The notes beneath the pieces are model-generated. The model was not told the origin of the DNA. It did no database searches and saw only the letters and a list, made by a program, of their open reading frames with translations. Shown here in pieces: positions 31,283-44,420 of a DNA stretch of 47,150 bases. Made by a program: the position numbers and the translations under genes. The first letter of the stretch is position 1. Each line of letters starts with the position of its first letter. Source of the stretch: Perkinsus olseni (Eukaryota > Perkinsozoa > Perkinsida > Perkinsidae); the NCBI GenBank assembly GCA_013115135.1, contig JABANP010000419.1:1-47150 (forward strand), in the 5' to 3' direction.

Positions 31283-32536
31283 GAGGAGGTTCAACAGACT
31301 GAGTAAGAACCCTATCGTTTAACATCATGACTCGGTCCCATTCGACGGACAAATCCTAAGTTGACCCTGGTCCGAAACACTACAAGCATGGAGAGATGCC
31401 GTCGCACTTGCGTCAATTGTGCGCAGTGGGACAACGTCGCCGCTGAGAAGCAGTCTGGCTGCGGAAAGTGAGCCGCAACCTCTCATCCGAGCACACAGGT
31501 TTGCGTTTGTAATATACGCCAACCTCTCCTCTTTATAGCACAAGACCACACCTAGCTGTCTTTGAAGACAATCCGACGCCCAAAGGATCTAGCGTAATCA
31601 CACTGGTGTCCGCCGACATATTCAACGACTTACTAGCGAGCCTTCAGCTTTTCGTACGATACGACCCACAAGGGGGACAGGGAGAAGGGCCTGCGATGCG
31701 GATCACAGAGTCCCTTCGTGCAGGGAATTTGCACTGTCTACATGACACAATTGTGCGGGGTGCCCACTAGCTTCTGTGGTCTGATGGATGGCCGAGAGTG
31801 GACCTCGCGCACAGGTTGTGTGCGTCACCTGTCTCTCTGTCTATCTCTGATCCCTTGGGTACTTGCTTTGGTCGGGCCGAGCCATGGACAGTCTTTGATT
31901 CGTACAACCCAAGTCTGAGTCGTGGTAGGCCCCACCATCAAGCTTACGCCTCAGTAGTTACTTATTGATCTTGAGACTTTATAGCATCTTCTGAAAGCCG
32001 CTTTCATGAGGCGGGGCCCGGTCAAACTCGAACAGCTCTATCATACTAGGGCCTCGTCATCACCTCCAACCCTTTCGACCACTAATTCTGTCCGCCCTTT
32101 CGCTCACTTTGAGCCCAGTTTACTCGCGTTCTACTACTACATTCCCAACAACGAGATGATGCGAATGCTATCGTGGTCGTAACGGTCCTGAACGATGAGG
32201 ACTGCTCAGCAACGAGGACCGAAGGGCACGAGTTGACTGAACACGTTAATGCCAGTTGATCAGAGGAAAGCAAGCCCTCTGCCGCCATCAACCGAGGATG
32301 ACAGTGTACAATGGCATAAGAGTAGCATATGGCAAACACGAGTAGGTCCCCAATGACCAGGTGTACTTATGACCTGTAGAGGGACGGCTTTAGCGACTAT
32401 TGAAGTAGCTTAAGCTCGAAGAAGATAAATGTTGCGCGAGCACCGAAAAACCCGCCGATAAACGGTGGCTTGAGGTACGACGATAGATCAACCCTCTTAT
32501 GAACCGCATGCTTTGGTGACACTCGTCTGACTGTTG
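31283..32536. other. Intergenic between SDR-B and SDR-C
   Basis: No gene is supported. The part at 32341-32536 is related to 36770-36968: both contain CAGGTGTACTTATGACCTG and GAAGTAGCTTAAGCTC, then the conserved flank that precedes the stop codons of SDR-C, D and E. Confidence 0.5.
32497..32536 (-). repeat. Conserved 3' flank shared by SDR-C, D and E
   Basis: The segment containing CGCATGCTTTGCTGACACTC and GTCTGACTGTT directly 3' of the stop recurs near 34918-34951 and 36930-36968. Its conservation shows that the last exon and its downstream DNA were copied together, either by tandem duplication or by conversion tracts that run past the stop. Confidence 0.8.
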
Positions 32537-33699
32537 CTAGCCCAGCATCAATGACCCCTTAGGTGCTTCTCCTTTAGCATCGGTATGGACCTTCCTGAGT
32601 ACGGTTTTAGTCCATTCCCAAAACTCATTCCTCATAGTATCGTTACAGGTCCACCAGTAGGCAGAGTCCTTCTGCCAATCACCACGGTATCCCACTGGGA
32701 GGTAGTATCTAACAAAAACGATCGTTGATCCCCATGAGGTACCGAATCGCGACGTCGACGCTGATACCGCACCATCCCCAAATCAACTCACCCATCGCCA
32801 GTGATATTCTTCCCCACAGCAGGAAGTAGAAGAGGCATGGCGCCCTCTGTCGTGTTGTAAGCAATGAAATGAGGTAACAATGAAACCACGAAGGTGATGT
32901 TACTAGCCACAAACCCTGGATGAGCGGCGTTCACTACAAACTTGCCCGGATACCTCTCCTCCAGTCGAGCCGACAACTCTCTTGCGTACAGGATATTCGC
33001 GAGTTTACTGTTACCGTAAGCCATCAATGGCAAGAATGTGTTGGCAGTCTCCGTGTAGCGTAGTCCTTCACGGTACGCGAGCACATGGAAGGAGCTAGAG
33101 GTAATGACGACTCTAACTTCGCCAGGGCTCCTCAGTAGCATTGGAGTGAGCAGCTCGAAGAGGTAAGCGTGGCCGAGATGATGAGCGGCTAGCATCGACT
33201 CGACGCCGTCCTTGTAGGCCTCGCAAGTTTCGCACCACTTGCCGGCATTCAACAGGACGATATCGAAATGGTCGATACCAGCCTTGGGAAGGGAATCAAC
33301 AAAAGTCCTGAAACTGTCGTAGTCGGAGAGATCCAAGGGTGCAGGGGCCAAGACCTGACCTGGGATGGAGGAGGTTATTTTACCCAACCTCTCTCGGCTG
33401 CCTCGGATACCCACGACCACTTTAGCACCGCGGGAAGCAAGAATCCTGGCAGACTCAAAACCAATACCACTGGAGGCTCCTGTGATGAGTACCACTTTAT
33501 CAGATAAATCATTTGGTATATCATACTGTGTGAAATCCTCATAGTGCTTGAAATTTGTCATCGGGAATGTGACGGCCATCTGGCGCAGCCCTACAGGCCA
33601 CGTCCTGGGAGAGAAGTCCGAGTCAACGTAGAAGAACATCGCCGACAACGCGGCGAGTACGGGGACGAAGACCAAGCTTGCTGTACGAAGGAAAGTCAT
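32537..33699 (-). CDS. SDR-C: membrane-anchored short-chain dehydrogenase (359 aa)
   Basis: Exons 33699-32792 and 32708-32537, intron 83 nt. The N-terminal anchor is nearly the same as that of SDR-B (TASLVFVPVLAALSAMFFYV). From the core through KWCETCEAYKDGVESMLAAH it matches SDR-D, then diverges (HVLAYREGLRYTETANTFLP) before YGNSK. So its anchor comes from a B-like source and its middle is D-like. A 37-codon upstream open stretch to 33810 has no ATG and is treated as leader. Confidence 0.9.
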
Positions 33700-34951
33700 G
33701 AGCTGATCCAACAGCCTACAAGGGAAGCTGCCATTCAATATAGAGCTACTACCACCGAGTAACTCTATCAGTTCGACAAATCTTGGCTTTACTCTGAGTG
33801 AAACCAGCAAGAAGAAGGAGGGATTTTGTGCTACGTCCTGACAGGAGCTGCCCCTGCAGCGCAGCTCAGCTAGGAAACTAGAGTCCCGGCCGAGTTGGTG
33901 GCCAGACGGTTCATTGCCGCCTTATCCAGTACCGTGGTCAAGGCGCCACTTGGTAGCAATCCTACGCGGACGGGAATTACCGCGCGGAGTCGATGCGCGC
34001 ACAACAGGTGCGCACGAGCAAGAGTACGAGGAAGTCGCAGTAGCTCACTGTGGCTCGATGTTAGAGCATATCAGTAGGTACTGAAGCGGAACGTTATAAC
34101 TGTGGTGGCGCCGGTTGCGAGCTCGACTCAGCCGTCCGCTCCCTGGATGTGGAGGTTGGATACTAGAGACTGCTGACTCGACCCAGACCGGGCATGAGTC
34201 GGGCAGCTCTCGTGTCCTACTGAACCGTGGTGGTTTTCAACTACTAATTGGCAGCAGACACAGGCTACTGCCCGGTTGCTGGCTCCGGCACTGATGAAGA
34301 TGAAGCAGGTCAGGGCAGAGCCACTCATGGCTCATACTCCCAACCTCCGCATCATAGGAGTTTCGAGCGGCAGGATAGCAACTCTGGCCTGATTCGAGAC
34401 TGAATCTTCCATCCGTTTAATAAGGGAGGTCACGCTTCAATGCAATTACACTTGCAATGAATCTTGGTACTAACAAGGGCGGAACGCTTCAGGCCAGTGA
34501 ATATACTCGGCTGGAGTGTCGAAGAAGTGGAGAGAAATAACATACAGCCAGACAGGAAGGGACTAGCACACAGGGCGGTAGACGTGCCGCCAGCATCGAT
34601 GCGTTAGACGAGCATGATTGCACCACTAGGAGTACGAAGACTGTCACTGAGTCAACACGAAAGGACCACTTTACCCGGGGGATGAAAAACTCTCCATAAC
34701 CTACGACGAATAATAACAGTGTTTAATGGCATGAAAATACGATGTAACCGAGAGAGGTAATAAGCAGGTATACCGTCCCACTGCCGAGACCCGATAGCAG
34801 GGCCTGTTGGAGGAGCTCAAGCTTGGAAAAAAGACTGCTGTGTTGTAGCCGGTCACAGAGCGTCTGATGCGCAGTTGAATGGCGGGTCGAAGCGGGGATG
34901 GACTGAACTTCCCGTAAACCGCATGCTTTGCTGACACTCGTCTGACTGTTA
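33700..34951. other. Intergenic between SDR-C and SDR-D
   Basis: No supported gene. Open frames are short and lack splice partners. The last 40 bp before the SDR-D stop belong to the conserved 3' flank. Confidence 0.45.
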
Positions 34952-36111
34952 CTAGCCCAGCATCAATGACCCCATGGGTGCTTCTCCTTTAGCATCGGTA
35001 TGGACCTTCCTGAGTACGGTTTTAGTCCATTCCCAAAACTCATTCCTCATAGTATCGTTACAGGTCCACCAGTAGGCAGAGTCCTTCTGCCAATCACCAC
35101 GGTATCCCACTGGGAGGTAGTATCTAATAAAAACGAGCATCGATCCCCATAATGAACCGAATCGCGACGACGACGCTGATACCGCACCATCCCCAAATCA
35201 ACTTACCCATCGCCAGTGACATTCTTTTCCACAGCTGGGCGCAAAAGAGGCATGGCGCCCTCTGTTGTGTTGTAAGCAATGAAATGAGGTAAATGCACCA
35301 TTCCTGTGGCGAGGCTACTAGCCACACACCCTGGATGGGCGGTGTTAACTACGAACTTGCCCGGATACTTCTCCTCCAGACGAGCCGACAGCTCTCTGGT
35401 ATATAAAATGTTGGCAAGCTTACTATTGGAATAAGTCACAACTGGGGAGAAAGTATCGGCAGTCACGTTGTAGCGCACTCCTTCACGGTACGTAAACAGA
35501 TGGAAGGAGCTAGAGGTAATGACGACTCTAACCTCGCCAGGGCTCCTCAGTAGCATTGGAGTGAGCAGCTCGAAGAGGTAAGCGTGGCCGAGATGATGAG
35601 CGGCTAGCATCGACTCGACGCCGTCCTTGTAGGCCTCGCAAGTTTCGCACCACTTGCCGGCATTCAACAGGACGATATCGAAATGGTCGATACCAGCCTT
35701 GGGAAGGGAATCAACAAAAGTCCTGAAACTGTCGTAGTCGGAGAGATCCAAGGGTGCAGGGGCCAAGACCTGACCTGGGATAGAGGAGGTTATTTTATCC
35801 AACCTCTCTCGGCTGCCTCGGATACCCACGACCACTTTAGCACCGCGGGAAGCAAGAATCCTGGCAGACTCAAAACCAATACCACTGGAGGCTCCTGTGA
35901 TGAGTACCACTTTATCAGATAAATCATTTGGTATATCATACTCTGTATAATCCTCATAGTGCTTGAAATTTGTTAATGGTAGTGTGACGGCCATCTGACG
36001 TAAAACAACCGGCCACGTCCCGGGAGGGAGACTCAAGTCCACGTAAAAATAAGTTGATAACAACGCGAGTAAGGGGACGAATATCAAGCTTGCTGTACGA
36101 AGGGAACTCAT
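34952..36111 (-). CDS. SDR-D: membrane-anchored short-chain dehydrogenase (358 aa)
   Basis: Exons 36111-35207 and 35123-34952, intron 83 nt with the same donor context as B. The N-terminus is distinct (TASLIFVPLLALLSTYFYVD, one residue shorter than in B and C), followed by the shared core. The middle is shared with SDR-C, including the unusual KWCETCEA segment. The catalytic motif is YSNSK, with the Ser in ITSSSFH. The C-terminal part after YSNSK (VNTAHPGCVASSLATGMVHL) resembles B more than C, so the gene is a mosaic. Confidence 0.9.
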
Positions 36112-36968
36112 CGGAGGATCCAAAAGCCTGTGAGATCGGGCAATCACTCAGTGTCGAGTCATCAGGGCCCGGTGACCCTACCCATCTGACGACCGCACGT
36201 TCAATCGGGCTCAACAAAGCACGGGAGATTTACCAACAAAGTACACGCGCATGAAGATAACGCTGCCCCCGCCGGCTATGGAGCCTATTCATCACACGGT
36301 CTTCTCTGTCGATACTAAGCATCGCCAACACTATACGAAATCTTCCCCCAGATACTTGTGGCCTTTACGTGGCGATTTCACGATGGCTTTGCCAGACTTT
36401 CCACTCCAGCAGCGACGAAGTGTATCCCACCCAATCGAAGGCTTCAACAGAATAAGATTCTACTCAGCACAACCCCTGATGGGAGGCGTGGTACGTCATA
36501 ACAGAAGCTAGGAGCGGTCACACAGGGAGAATAGCAATACTCTTCCACAGACGCCCTCGGCAGGGTGAACCATTCCCTGGGCTCAATTGCTCAACGATGA
36601 CGACGGCGATGGATTTTCTTGACTCGACACGCAAAACCAATCTCATCGGAGGATACTTAGTCTCCTCTCTGATAATGGGGTAAATAATGAAAACCGTGAT
36701 GTGAACGAACCTTATCAAAAGGTATCGCCTTAAACGAATGATGACAGCAGTACAACGAAGCCGACACGAGTAGGTCTCCAATGGACAGGTGTACTTATGA
36801 CCTGCATGGGAACGCCTCAGCGATGATTGAAGTAGCTTAAGCTCAGGAAAACCGTTGATGCAGCCGAACATGAACGCGCTGATACACCGTTAAACGGCAG
36901 GCCGAAGCACACAAGTGGACGAAACTTTTTATGAACCGCATGCTTTGCTGACACTCGTCTGACTGTTG
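36112..36968. other. Intergenic between SDR-D and SDR-E
   Basis: No gene is supported. 36770-36968 is related to 32341-32536 (see there). Open frames at 36251-36511 (plus) and 36518-36871 (minus) look incidental. Confidence 0.45.
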
Positions 36969-38149
36969 CTAGCCCAGCATCAATGACCCCATGGGTGCTT
37001 CTCCTTTAGCATCGGTATGGACCTTCCTGAGTACGGTTTTAGTCCATTCCCAAAACTCATTCCTCATAGTATCGTTACAGGTCCACCAGTAGGCAGAGTC
37101 CTTCTGCCAATCACCACGGTACCCAATAGGCAGATAGTATCTGAGACGCACGAAAACCATAGCCACCCGCGGAAGTCCCCAGTAATCCCCAACGAGGGAG
37201 AGGACCCCAGCCCCCTTGATGGTATCAACAAAAGCACGAAGTATGCGATACAAACCTACCCGTCTCCATCAGCCTTGAAGTCGACTGCGGGAGCCAGTAA
37301 TGATACCGCTCCTTCCGTAGCATTGTAGGTAAGAAGGTGGGGCAAGTCACTAACGAATCCTCCCAAATCCGTGGACACGAAGCCAGGATGAACTGCGTTT
37401 ACTTTGAACTTGTTGGGGTACTTCCTCTCAAGGCGGGCCGAGAGTTCCCTTGTGTAGAGCAGGTTAGCGAGCTTACTATGCCCATAAGCGGGCAAGGGGT
37501 CGAAGTTGATGGCGTCGAGGGTGTAGAGTATACCCTCTGGGTAGGTGAAGAGGTGGGCCGAGCTGCCAGTGATAGCCACTCTTATTTGGCCAGGGCTCTT
37601 CAGTAGCAGGGGAGTAAGCAACTCGAAGAGGTAAGCATGACCAACATGCTGACTGGAGAACATCAACTCGATACCCTCCTTGTTGCTGCCGTAGGTTTGG
37701 AGCCACTTGCCGGCGTTCAACAGGACGATATCGAAATGGTCAATACCAGCCTTGGGAAGGGAATCAACAAAAGTCCTGACACTGTCGTAGTTGGAGAGAT
37801 CCAAGGGTGCAGGGGCCGAGACCTGACCTGGGATAGAGGAGGTTATTTTATCCAACCTCTCTCGGCTGCCTCGGATACCCACGACCACTTTAGCACCGCG
37901 GGAAGCAAGAATCCTGGCAGACTCAAAACCAATACCACTGGAGGCTCCTGTGATGAGTACCACTTCATCAGATAAATCATTTGGTATATCATACTGTGTG
38001 AGCTGGGGTTTGAAGTTCGTAAGAGGAGACGTGTCAGCCATCTGACGTACCCAGACCCCCAACCTTCCCACATCCACATAGAAAAACGTCGCCGCCAGTA
38101 CGGCCAGGAGGGGGACGGCGACCAAGCTTACGGCACGACGAAGACCCAT
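36969..38149 (-). CDS. SDR-E: short-chain dehydrogenase (353 aa)
   Basis: Exons 38149-37260 and 37140-36969, intron 119 nt. It has its own anchor (AVSLVAVPLLAVLAATFFYV) and a shorter linker before the core. In the core Asp replaces Lys in LSDEVVLITG. The middle is distinctive (KWLQTYGSNKEGIELMFSSQ), with the Ser in ITGSSAH and catalytic AYGHSK. The C-terminal half (KYPNKFKVNAVHPGFVSTDL) groups with SDR-F, and the 119-nt intron length is also shared with F, although the last exon ends LMLG as in C, D and G. Confidence 0.9.
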
Positions 38150-39514
38150 TGAGGGATCGATGATAACACCCTGAAAAGATCAGCCAGCGGCAAGACACAG
38201 AGAGGGCACCCTGCAGATGATACAGTTCACTGAGGTCGATGAAACTTAGACATGCCAGAAACGAAAGAATTGACTCAGAACAGCTACGTCCATGGCTTAT
38301 CCCTAGGCCTGCAGGGCCGATTGGCTCCCACTGGGACGACTGAGTTGACTACGAACTCACCTCTGTTACCCTTCGAGTGTACTCTTGAGTGATTAGGGCT
38401 GAGGTTTCCAGTATCCGTTCGATGTCTCAGCCCGCATGAGACGTGACGTGACGCGCCCCGCTCAGCACGCAGGCGCGAGCGCTTCGAGAGAATGTGGCGA
38501 CCTGCCGGTCGTCGCCTTGGCCAGCAGGTTGAAAGATCACAACTCACCAGCCTCCTCGAGGACCCTCAGGGCGATTCAATAGTTCAAGAGCAGCGTTCCA
38601 ACCCTCCTAGTGGTTTTAGAGGATTCCTGGTGGCCCATCACTCGTCAGTTCTACCAGCCTCGCTCTCTTATGGGGAGAGAATGAGGGGTGAGTTCTCAGA
38701 GGCGCTCGTCAGATCAGGGTTCGGCCCGTCAGTGCACATGCATACATGTAATTCGATCAATCTGTGAGAAATAATTATCTATGATCATAGTCCTCTTCTC
38801 CTATATCGAATCATATCGGCCTATCGAGTGCGCCAGTCGCGGGCTGGTCCTACTATCGGTGTACTTCCACGACTCCCGAGGTTGCGGAGTAATGATGGGA
38901 GGCTGGACTAGAGGGCGCACAGAGAGGGGAGGCTACATTGCAGAGGCGACCACCGTCAAATATCTTATAAACACAGTCAGAAACGCAGGATGGGTTACGT
39001 TCTCACATCCAGCTTGACGAAGAAGAGACAGTCCCCCCAGTACCGCGAGGGACCCAACCACTGGCCCGGATCGGACCTCGTCCTCGACAGGACGAGCACA
39101 AATGCCTACTACCTGCTTGAACAACATAAACGCGGCACTCTTATCACTGTGTATGAATAAAGTGCTCGGGGGGACTGCCTCGATCGATCAGACTGGCAAC
39201 GCGGATCTCGAGAGAGCTAGAAAAGGCATTCCGCCTGCTGGAGTGGCGCGAAATATCATAAGAATAGCTATGACAGCACCCCCTCGGAGCGAAAATCAAA
39301 GTAAGATATTACAGTCTTCTACAAATCAATTCAATCGACTGTTGTGTGATATCGAGTTAGAAGATCCGCGAACAGATACATCACCGTCTTTCAGAATGCT
39401 GCGGCAAGCGCAGAGATGACCAGGGGAGAAACTGTCCATAGACAGAGCGATAGTGGCTCGGGACATGAGAATAGATCCGAGACTCCCTGGCGTGGCCCGC
39501 ATGGTATCCACTCG
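38150..39514. other. Intergenic between SDR-E and SDR-F
   Basis: The largest gap in the array. Frames at 38492-38767 (plus) and 38284-38547 (minus) have no support. I see no transposon ends or terminal repeats. Confidence 0.45.
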
Positions 39515-40710
39515 TCACTCGTCCAGCATCAATGACCCCTTGGGTGCTTCTCCTTTAGCATCGGCATGGACCTTCCTGAGTACGGTTTTAGTCCATTCCC
39601 AAAACTCATTCCTCATAGTATCGTTACAGGTCCACCAGTAAGCAGAGTCCTTCTGCCAATCACCACGGTATCCCACTGGGAGGTAGTATCTGATGAAAAC
39701 AGAATCCGTAGCAATCACTGGAGGCGACATCGGTCATCCCAATCAACAAAGGATGTCATCGACCCACTAAGGGTGTTCAGATGCAGAGACAACAGTGGAT
39801 GATCCTACCCATCTCCATCAGCCTCGGTGTCAACTGCGGGGCGCAACAGCGTCACGGCTCCCTGCGTAGCGTCGTAAGTCATAATTCTCGGGAATTTGCT
39901 CAGGAGTGGTCCCAAATTCGTGGACACCATACCCGGATGAACCGCGTTCACTTTGAACTTGTTGGGATACTTCTCCTCAAGGCGAGACGAGAGTTCCCTC
40001 GTGTAGAGAAGGTTGGCGAGTTTGCTATTCCCATACGCCGGCATGGGCTTGAAGGACTCCTTGGTCACGTTGTAGCGTATACCTTCTGGATAGGAGAACA
40101 CGTGGGCCGAACTGCCGGTGATGACGACTCTAACCTCGCCAGGGCTCCTCAGTAGCATTGGAATAAGCAACTCGAAGAGGTAAGCGTGGCCGAGATGATG
40201 AGCGGCTAGCATCGACTCGACGCCGTCCTTGTTGGCCTCGCAAGTTTCGCACCACTTGCCGGCATTCAACAGGACGATATCGAAATGATCAATACCAGCC
40301 TTGGGAAGGGAACCAACAAAAGTCCTGACACTGTCGTAGTCGGAGAGATCCAAGGGTGCAGGGGCCAAGACCTGACCTGGGATGGAGGAGGTTATTTTAT
40401 CCAACCTCTCTCGGCTGCCTCGGATACCCACGACCACTTTAGCACCGCGGGAAGCAAGAATCCTGGCAGACTCAAAACCAATACCACTGGAGGCTCCTGT
40501 GATGAGTACCACTTTACCAGATAAATCATTTGGTATATCATACTCTGTAAAATCCTGGTAGTGCCAGATATTGGTAATTGGGAAGGCCGCCGTCGTTTGA
40601 CGGAACCAGAACCTCAAGGTATCCCTTGGGAGGTACATTGCTCCTGCAGCCACAAAAGCAGGTACCACAAGAAAGCGAGGGTTCTCCGCAAGGATACGGA
40701 GATATTCCAT
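39515..40710 (-). CDS. SDR-F: short-chain dehydrogenase with unrelated N-terminus (358 aa)
   Basis: Exons 40710-39809 and 39689-39515, intron 119 nt. The N-terminal 45 residues (MEYLRILAENPRFLVVPAFV onward) bear no resemblance to the B/C/D/G anchors and are only moderately hydrophobic, yet the protein becomes nearly identical to the others at YDIPNDLSGKVVLITG. The middle carries the C/D-type KWCETCEANKDGVESMLAAH, the catalytic motif is AYGNSK, and the C-terminal half is E-like. The last exon ends LMLDE as in B. It is the clearest example of a swapped N-terminus in the array. Confidence 0.9.
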
Positions 40711-40933
40711 TTATAAAACACTGGAATAAAACTGCTTGCAGTGCTTCTTTCCCGTAGACACGCTGCGCAACCACTTGCACACAGAGTATGCGTAATGTGC
40801 GGGAAAATGATGATAGGCCTGTTAAACGTAATAGAAGTCTGCTCCTATGTGTGAAACACTTTTTCCAGGGGCTGGAGCGGGCGGGCCCTAGACAGGAGAA
40901 TCGGGGAAGATAGTGGGACGAGAGCCCCATCTA

Positions 40934-42216
40934 TCAGCCCAGCATCAATGACCCCTTGGGTGCTTCTCCTTTAGCATCGGTATGGACCTTCCTGAGTACG
41001 GTTTTAGTCCATTCCCAAAACTCATTCCTCATAGTATCGTTACAAGTCCACCAGTAGGCAGAGTCCTTCTGCCAATCACCACGGTACCCGATAGGCAGAT
41101 AGTATCTGATAAACATACCGAAACATTAACGTGAGTCCAACCCAGCTCGAAGCAGTCGCTATAGGGATGACTTCATGCTCATCAATCACAGGGACGAGAG
41201 AATCCCCAACGTCGACGAGTTCTCCGGCCAACGCACATCTACTGAAGCCCAACTTCTGGTTGCATCACCAGCGTAGTTGAGAGAGAGGGCACGGTGCCCC
41301 GTTGCCAAACCTACCCGCCGCCTTGGTCGTCATGAGCAATAGCTGGCCCCAAGGTCGTCATGGCCCCGGCATTCACGTCATACATCACGAAGTGCGGAGC
41401 CTTCTCTTCGGTTACAGGGACTCGCACGAACCCTGGATGGACCGCATTCACCACAAACTTCCCAGGATAGGACTCTTCGAGGTGAGCAGAAAGCTCTCTA
41501 GTGTAGAGTAGGTTCGCCAGCTTACTGTTGGCATAAGCAGTGAACGGGGAGAAATCCTCTCGCAGAATGTCATAACGTATACCCTCGCTATATGACCAGA
41601 TGTGAGCGACGCTAGAGGTAATGACGACTCTAACCTCGCCAGGGCTCCTCAGTAGCATTGGAGTGAGCAGCTCGAAGAGGTAAGCGTGGCCGAGATGATG
41701 AGTAGCTAGCGTCGACTCGATGCCTTCCTTGTTGGTGCTGTACTGCGTGACCAGTCTACCGGCGTTGAAAAGGGCAATATCGAAATGGTCAATACCAGCC
41801 TTCGATAGTGCTTTAACGAAGCTTCTTATACTGTCGTAGTCGGAGAGATCCAAGGGTGCAGGGGCCAAGACCTGACCTGGGATAGAGGAGGTTATTTTAT
41901 CCAACCTCTCTCGGCTGCCTCGGATACCCACGACCACTTTAGCACCGCGGGAAGCAAGAATCCTGGCAGACTCAAAACCAATACCACTGGAGGCTCCTGT
42001 GATGAGTACCACTTTATCAGATAAATCATTTGGTATATCATACTCTGTAAAGTCCTTATAGTGTATGAAATTTGTTATTGGGAACGTTACGAACATCTGA
42101 CGTAACAAAACCGGCCACGCCTTGAGAGGTGTGTCCGACTCCACGTAGAAGAACATCGCTGCCCACGCGACGAGTAGGGGGACGACGACCAAGCTTGCTG
42201 TACGGCGGAAACTCAT
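40934..42216 (-). CDS. SDR-G: membrane-anchored short-chain dehydrogenase (357 aa)
   Basis: Exons 42216-41315 and 41105-40934, intron 209 nt. Its anchor (TASLVVVPLLVAWAAMFFYV) is identical to that of SDR-H. In the core it switches at about 41841 to a version shared with H and I (SIRSFVKALSKAGIDHFDI), but with ALFNAGR, where Lys after NAG is Arg. The catalytic motif is AYANSK and the Ser lies in ITSSVAH. The region after that (EEKAPHFVMYDVNAGAMTTL) is unique. The last exon is of the common B-F type, unlike that of H and I. Confidence 0.9.
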
Positions 42217-43268
42217 TGAGAGACTCAACAGCTTTCAACCGGTTCATACTCGAAGTCGACATTGGTGCAACCTAGCTCAATAGCAATGGCAAGTCTGAAG
42301 AGGTGACGCTGCCGCGGTGTGGCCCCGTAGGCGCGTGACGCAATCTAACATAATCCCAGGGGAAAACATGGAGCGTCACCAGTGAGATTCACCAGTCACC
42401 GTCACCAATGGACCCTGCCGGAGGTATAGGAGACAGGAAGGGTGGATTCAGATGAGGACGCCCAACTTACGGTGCGTCAGCTCAGATACTCGGTGGTGTT
42501 TCATCATCAGATGTATCGAACACGGACTGATGTAGAATTGAGACATGCGTTTGCTCCAGGAGAGCCCCATAAGAGGGTAAGACGAGGTGAGTCTGCCAAT
42601 GCTCTCAGCGAACGCACGTTGCCGCCAATCCTTGTGATAGGGAGTGACCTCAACGAGGAGAGTGCCCCATTCTTCCCTTTATGCTGCCCTTTACTGGGCA
42701 AACCGCTGGGCGAGTTGGCATCTTGCATGCAGGCTGAACCGGTTCTGAATCCTGCAGTCACTGACGGCATTCGTTCAATACACAGTTACTCTCGGCGGAC
42801 GTGGTAGTGTGCTAGATTTGCCGTTGGGACCGCTCTTCAAATTTCTAGCTACAGTGGGTCATTCAGATACCCTATTCACCGAAGAAAAGGCGAATCACAT
42901 CTTCTATTACGATCGGTTCGGTAGGACACCCCCAGGGTGTCACCCTGGCACATGTGCGATGCCTCCACTCTCAGAGTCCGTTACACCTCGTCAATGCTTG
43001 AATCAGTCGCGCGTAAAGGATCGCTCGAAACCTAGCGCACAGCACTCTTGCGCTAGAGTGTCTCATACCGCGGCAAAATCGGAGACGGAAAGCTAAGATG
43101 AAATTAATCGACCGATATTCCCGTCGCTACTCCCAACGATTGAACCAGAGCACCACAATGCTCTCGGGATGATACAGACATTCTAGGGGCGGGAACACCC
43201 CAAAAACGAAGTGACGACCGTGGGGCAACATTCAACGAAGGTTTCAAATGAATCGGTACAAGTCGGAG
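42217..43268. other. Intergenic, left copy of the duplication
   Basis: Two plus-strand frames (42442-42807 and 42809-43096) recur unchanged at 44646-45011 and 45013-45300. That identity reflects the young duplication, not selection. A hairpin around 42927-42945 (GACACCC/GGGTGTC, then CAGGGTG/CACCCTG) is present in both copies. No gene assigned. Confidence 0.5.
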
Positions 43269-44420
43269 TTACACCTCGCTAAGCATGAGGGACCCCTCGA
43301 TAGGATGACTATCCCTCACCGCACTGTGAACCTTCTTCAGCGTGTTGCGTGTCCAATCCCAGAGCTCATGGCGCATCGTCTCATTGCAGGTCCACCAATG
43401 GGCCGTATCTCGCTCCCAGTCCGCACGGAGTCCCACCGGGACATAGTACCTGATAGGCGAGGGCGAGCGTACCCCAAGACAACTGAGAAATCTGGCCAAG
43501 CGAAGGACTCACCCGTCCGTGGCGACTTGAGCATCAACAGCCGGCCTGAGAAGCGGCATAGCACCAAGAGTCGCGTTGTACGCAAGCCAGCTGGGAAAAC
43601 TCTTGACAAATTTTGAGAAATCTGTGTGAACTGCCCCTGGATGGGCGACGTTAACTATGATCTTGTTGGGGTGGCTCTTGCCAAAGCGCCTGACGAGCTC
43701 GCGACCGAAGAGGATGTTGGCGAGTTTACTAGTCCCATAGGCCGCGCTGGATACGAAGGCATCCGCAGTAACGTTGTATCGAATACCCTCAGGATATGAC
43801 CACATATGGGAAACGCTGGCAGTGATGACCACTCGTACCTGTCCTGGGGCCCTCAGCACTAATGGAGTGAGCAACTCGAAGAGGTAGGCGTGACCGAGAT
43901 GATGAGTAGCCATCATCCACTCTATACCATCGGGGTTAGCAACGTAAGTCTCAGCTCGTTTGCCTGCATTCAACAGGAGAATATCGAAATGGTCAATACC
44001 AGCCTTCGATAGTGCTTTAACAAAGCTTCTTATACTGTCATAGTTGGAGAGATCCAAGGGTGCAGGGGCCAAGACCTGACCTGGGATAGAGGAGGTTATT
44101 TTATCCAACCTCTCTCGGCTGCCTCGGATACCCACGACCACTTTAGCACCGCGGGAAGCAAGAATCCTGGCAGACTCAAAACCAATACCACTGGAGGCTC
44201 CTGTGATGAGTACCACTTTATCAGATAAATCATTTGGTATATCATACTCTGTAAAGTCCTTATAGTGTATGAAATTTGTTATTGGGAACGTTACGAACAT
44301 CTGACGTAACAAAACCGGCCACGCCTTGAGAGGTGTGTCCGACTCCACGTAGAAGAACATCGCTGCCCACGCGACGAGTAGGGGGACGACGACCAAGCTT
44401 GCTGTACGGCGGAAACTCAT
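43269..44420 (-). CDS. SDR-H: chimeric short-chain dehydrogenase (362 aa)
   Basis: Exons 44420-43513 and 43449-43269, intron 63 nt. The N-terminus and promoter side are those of SDR-G. From the core onward everything, including the divergent C-terminal exon (YYVPVGLRADWERDTAHWWT), is that of SDR-I. The catalytic motif is AYGTSK and the Ser lies in ITASVSH. The simplest history is an unequal crossover inside the shared core that fused the G 5' part to the I 3' part. It is full length and open, so it may be a working new gene. The exon 2 variant carries Asn where I has Asp (TRNTLKK against TRDTLKK). Confidence 0.9.

Noticed and set aside
33700..33810. N-terminal extension of SDR-C by 37 codons
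   Set aside because: No ATG in the extension, and the other array members start at the equivalent downstream Met.
42442..43096. Two plus-strand frames identical between 42.4-43.1 kb and 44.6-45.3 kb
   Set aside because: Identity is explained by the young 2.2-kb duplication; no homology, splice or start support.
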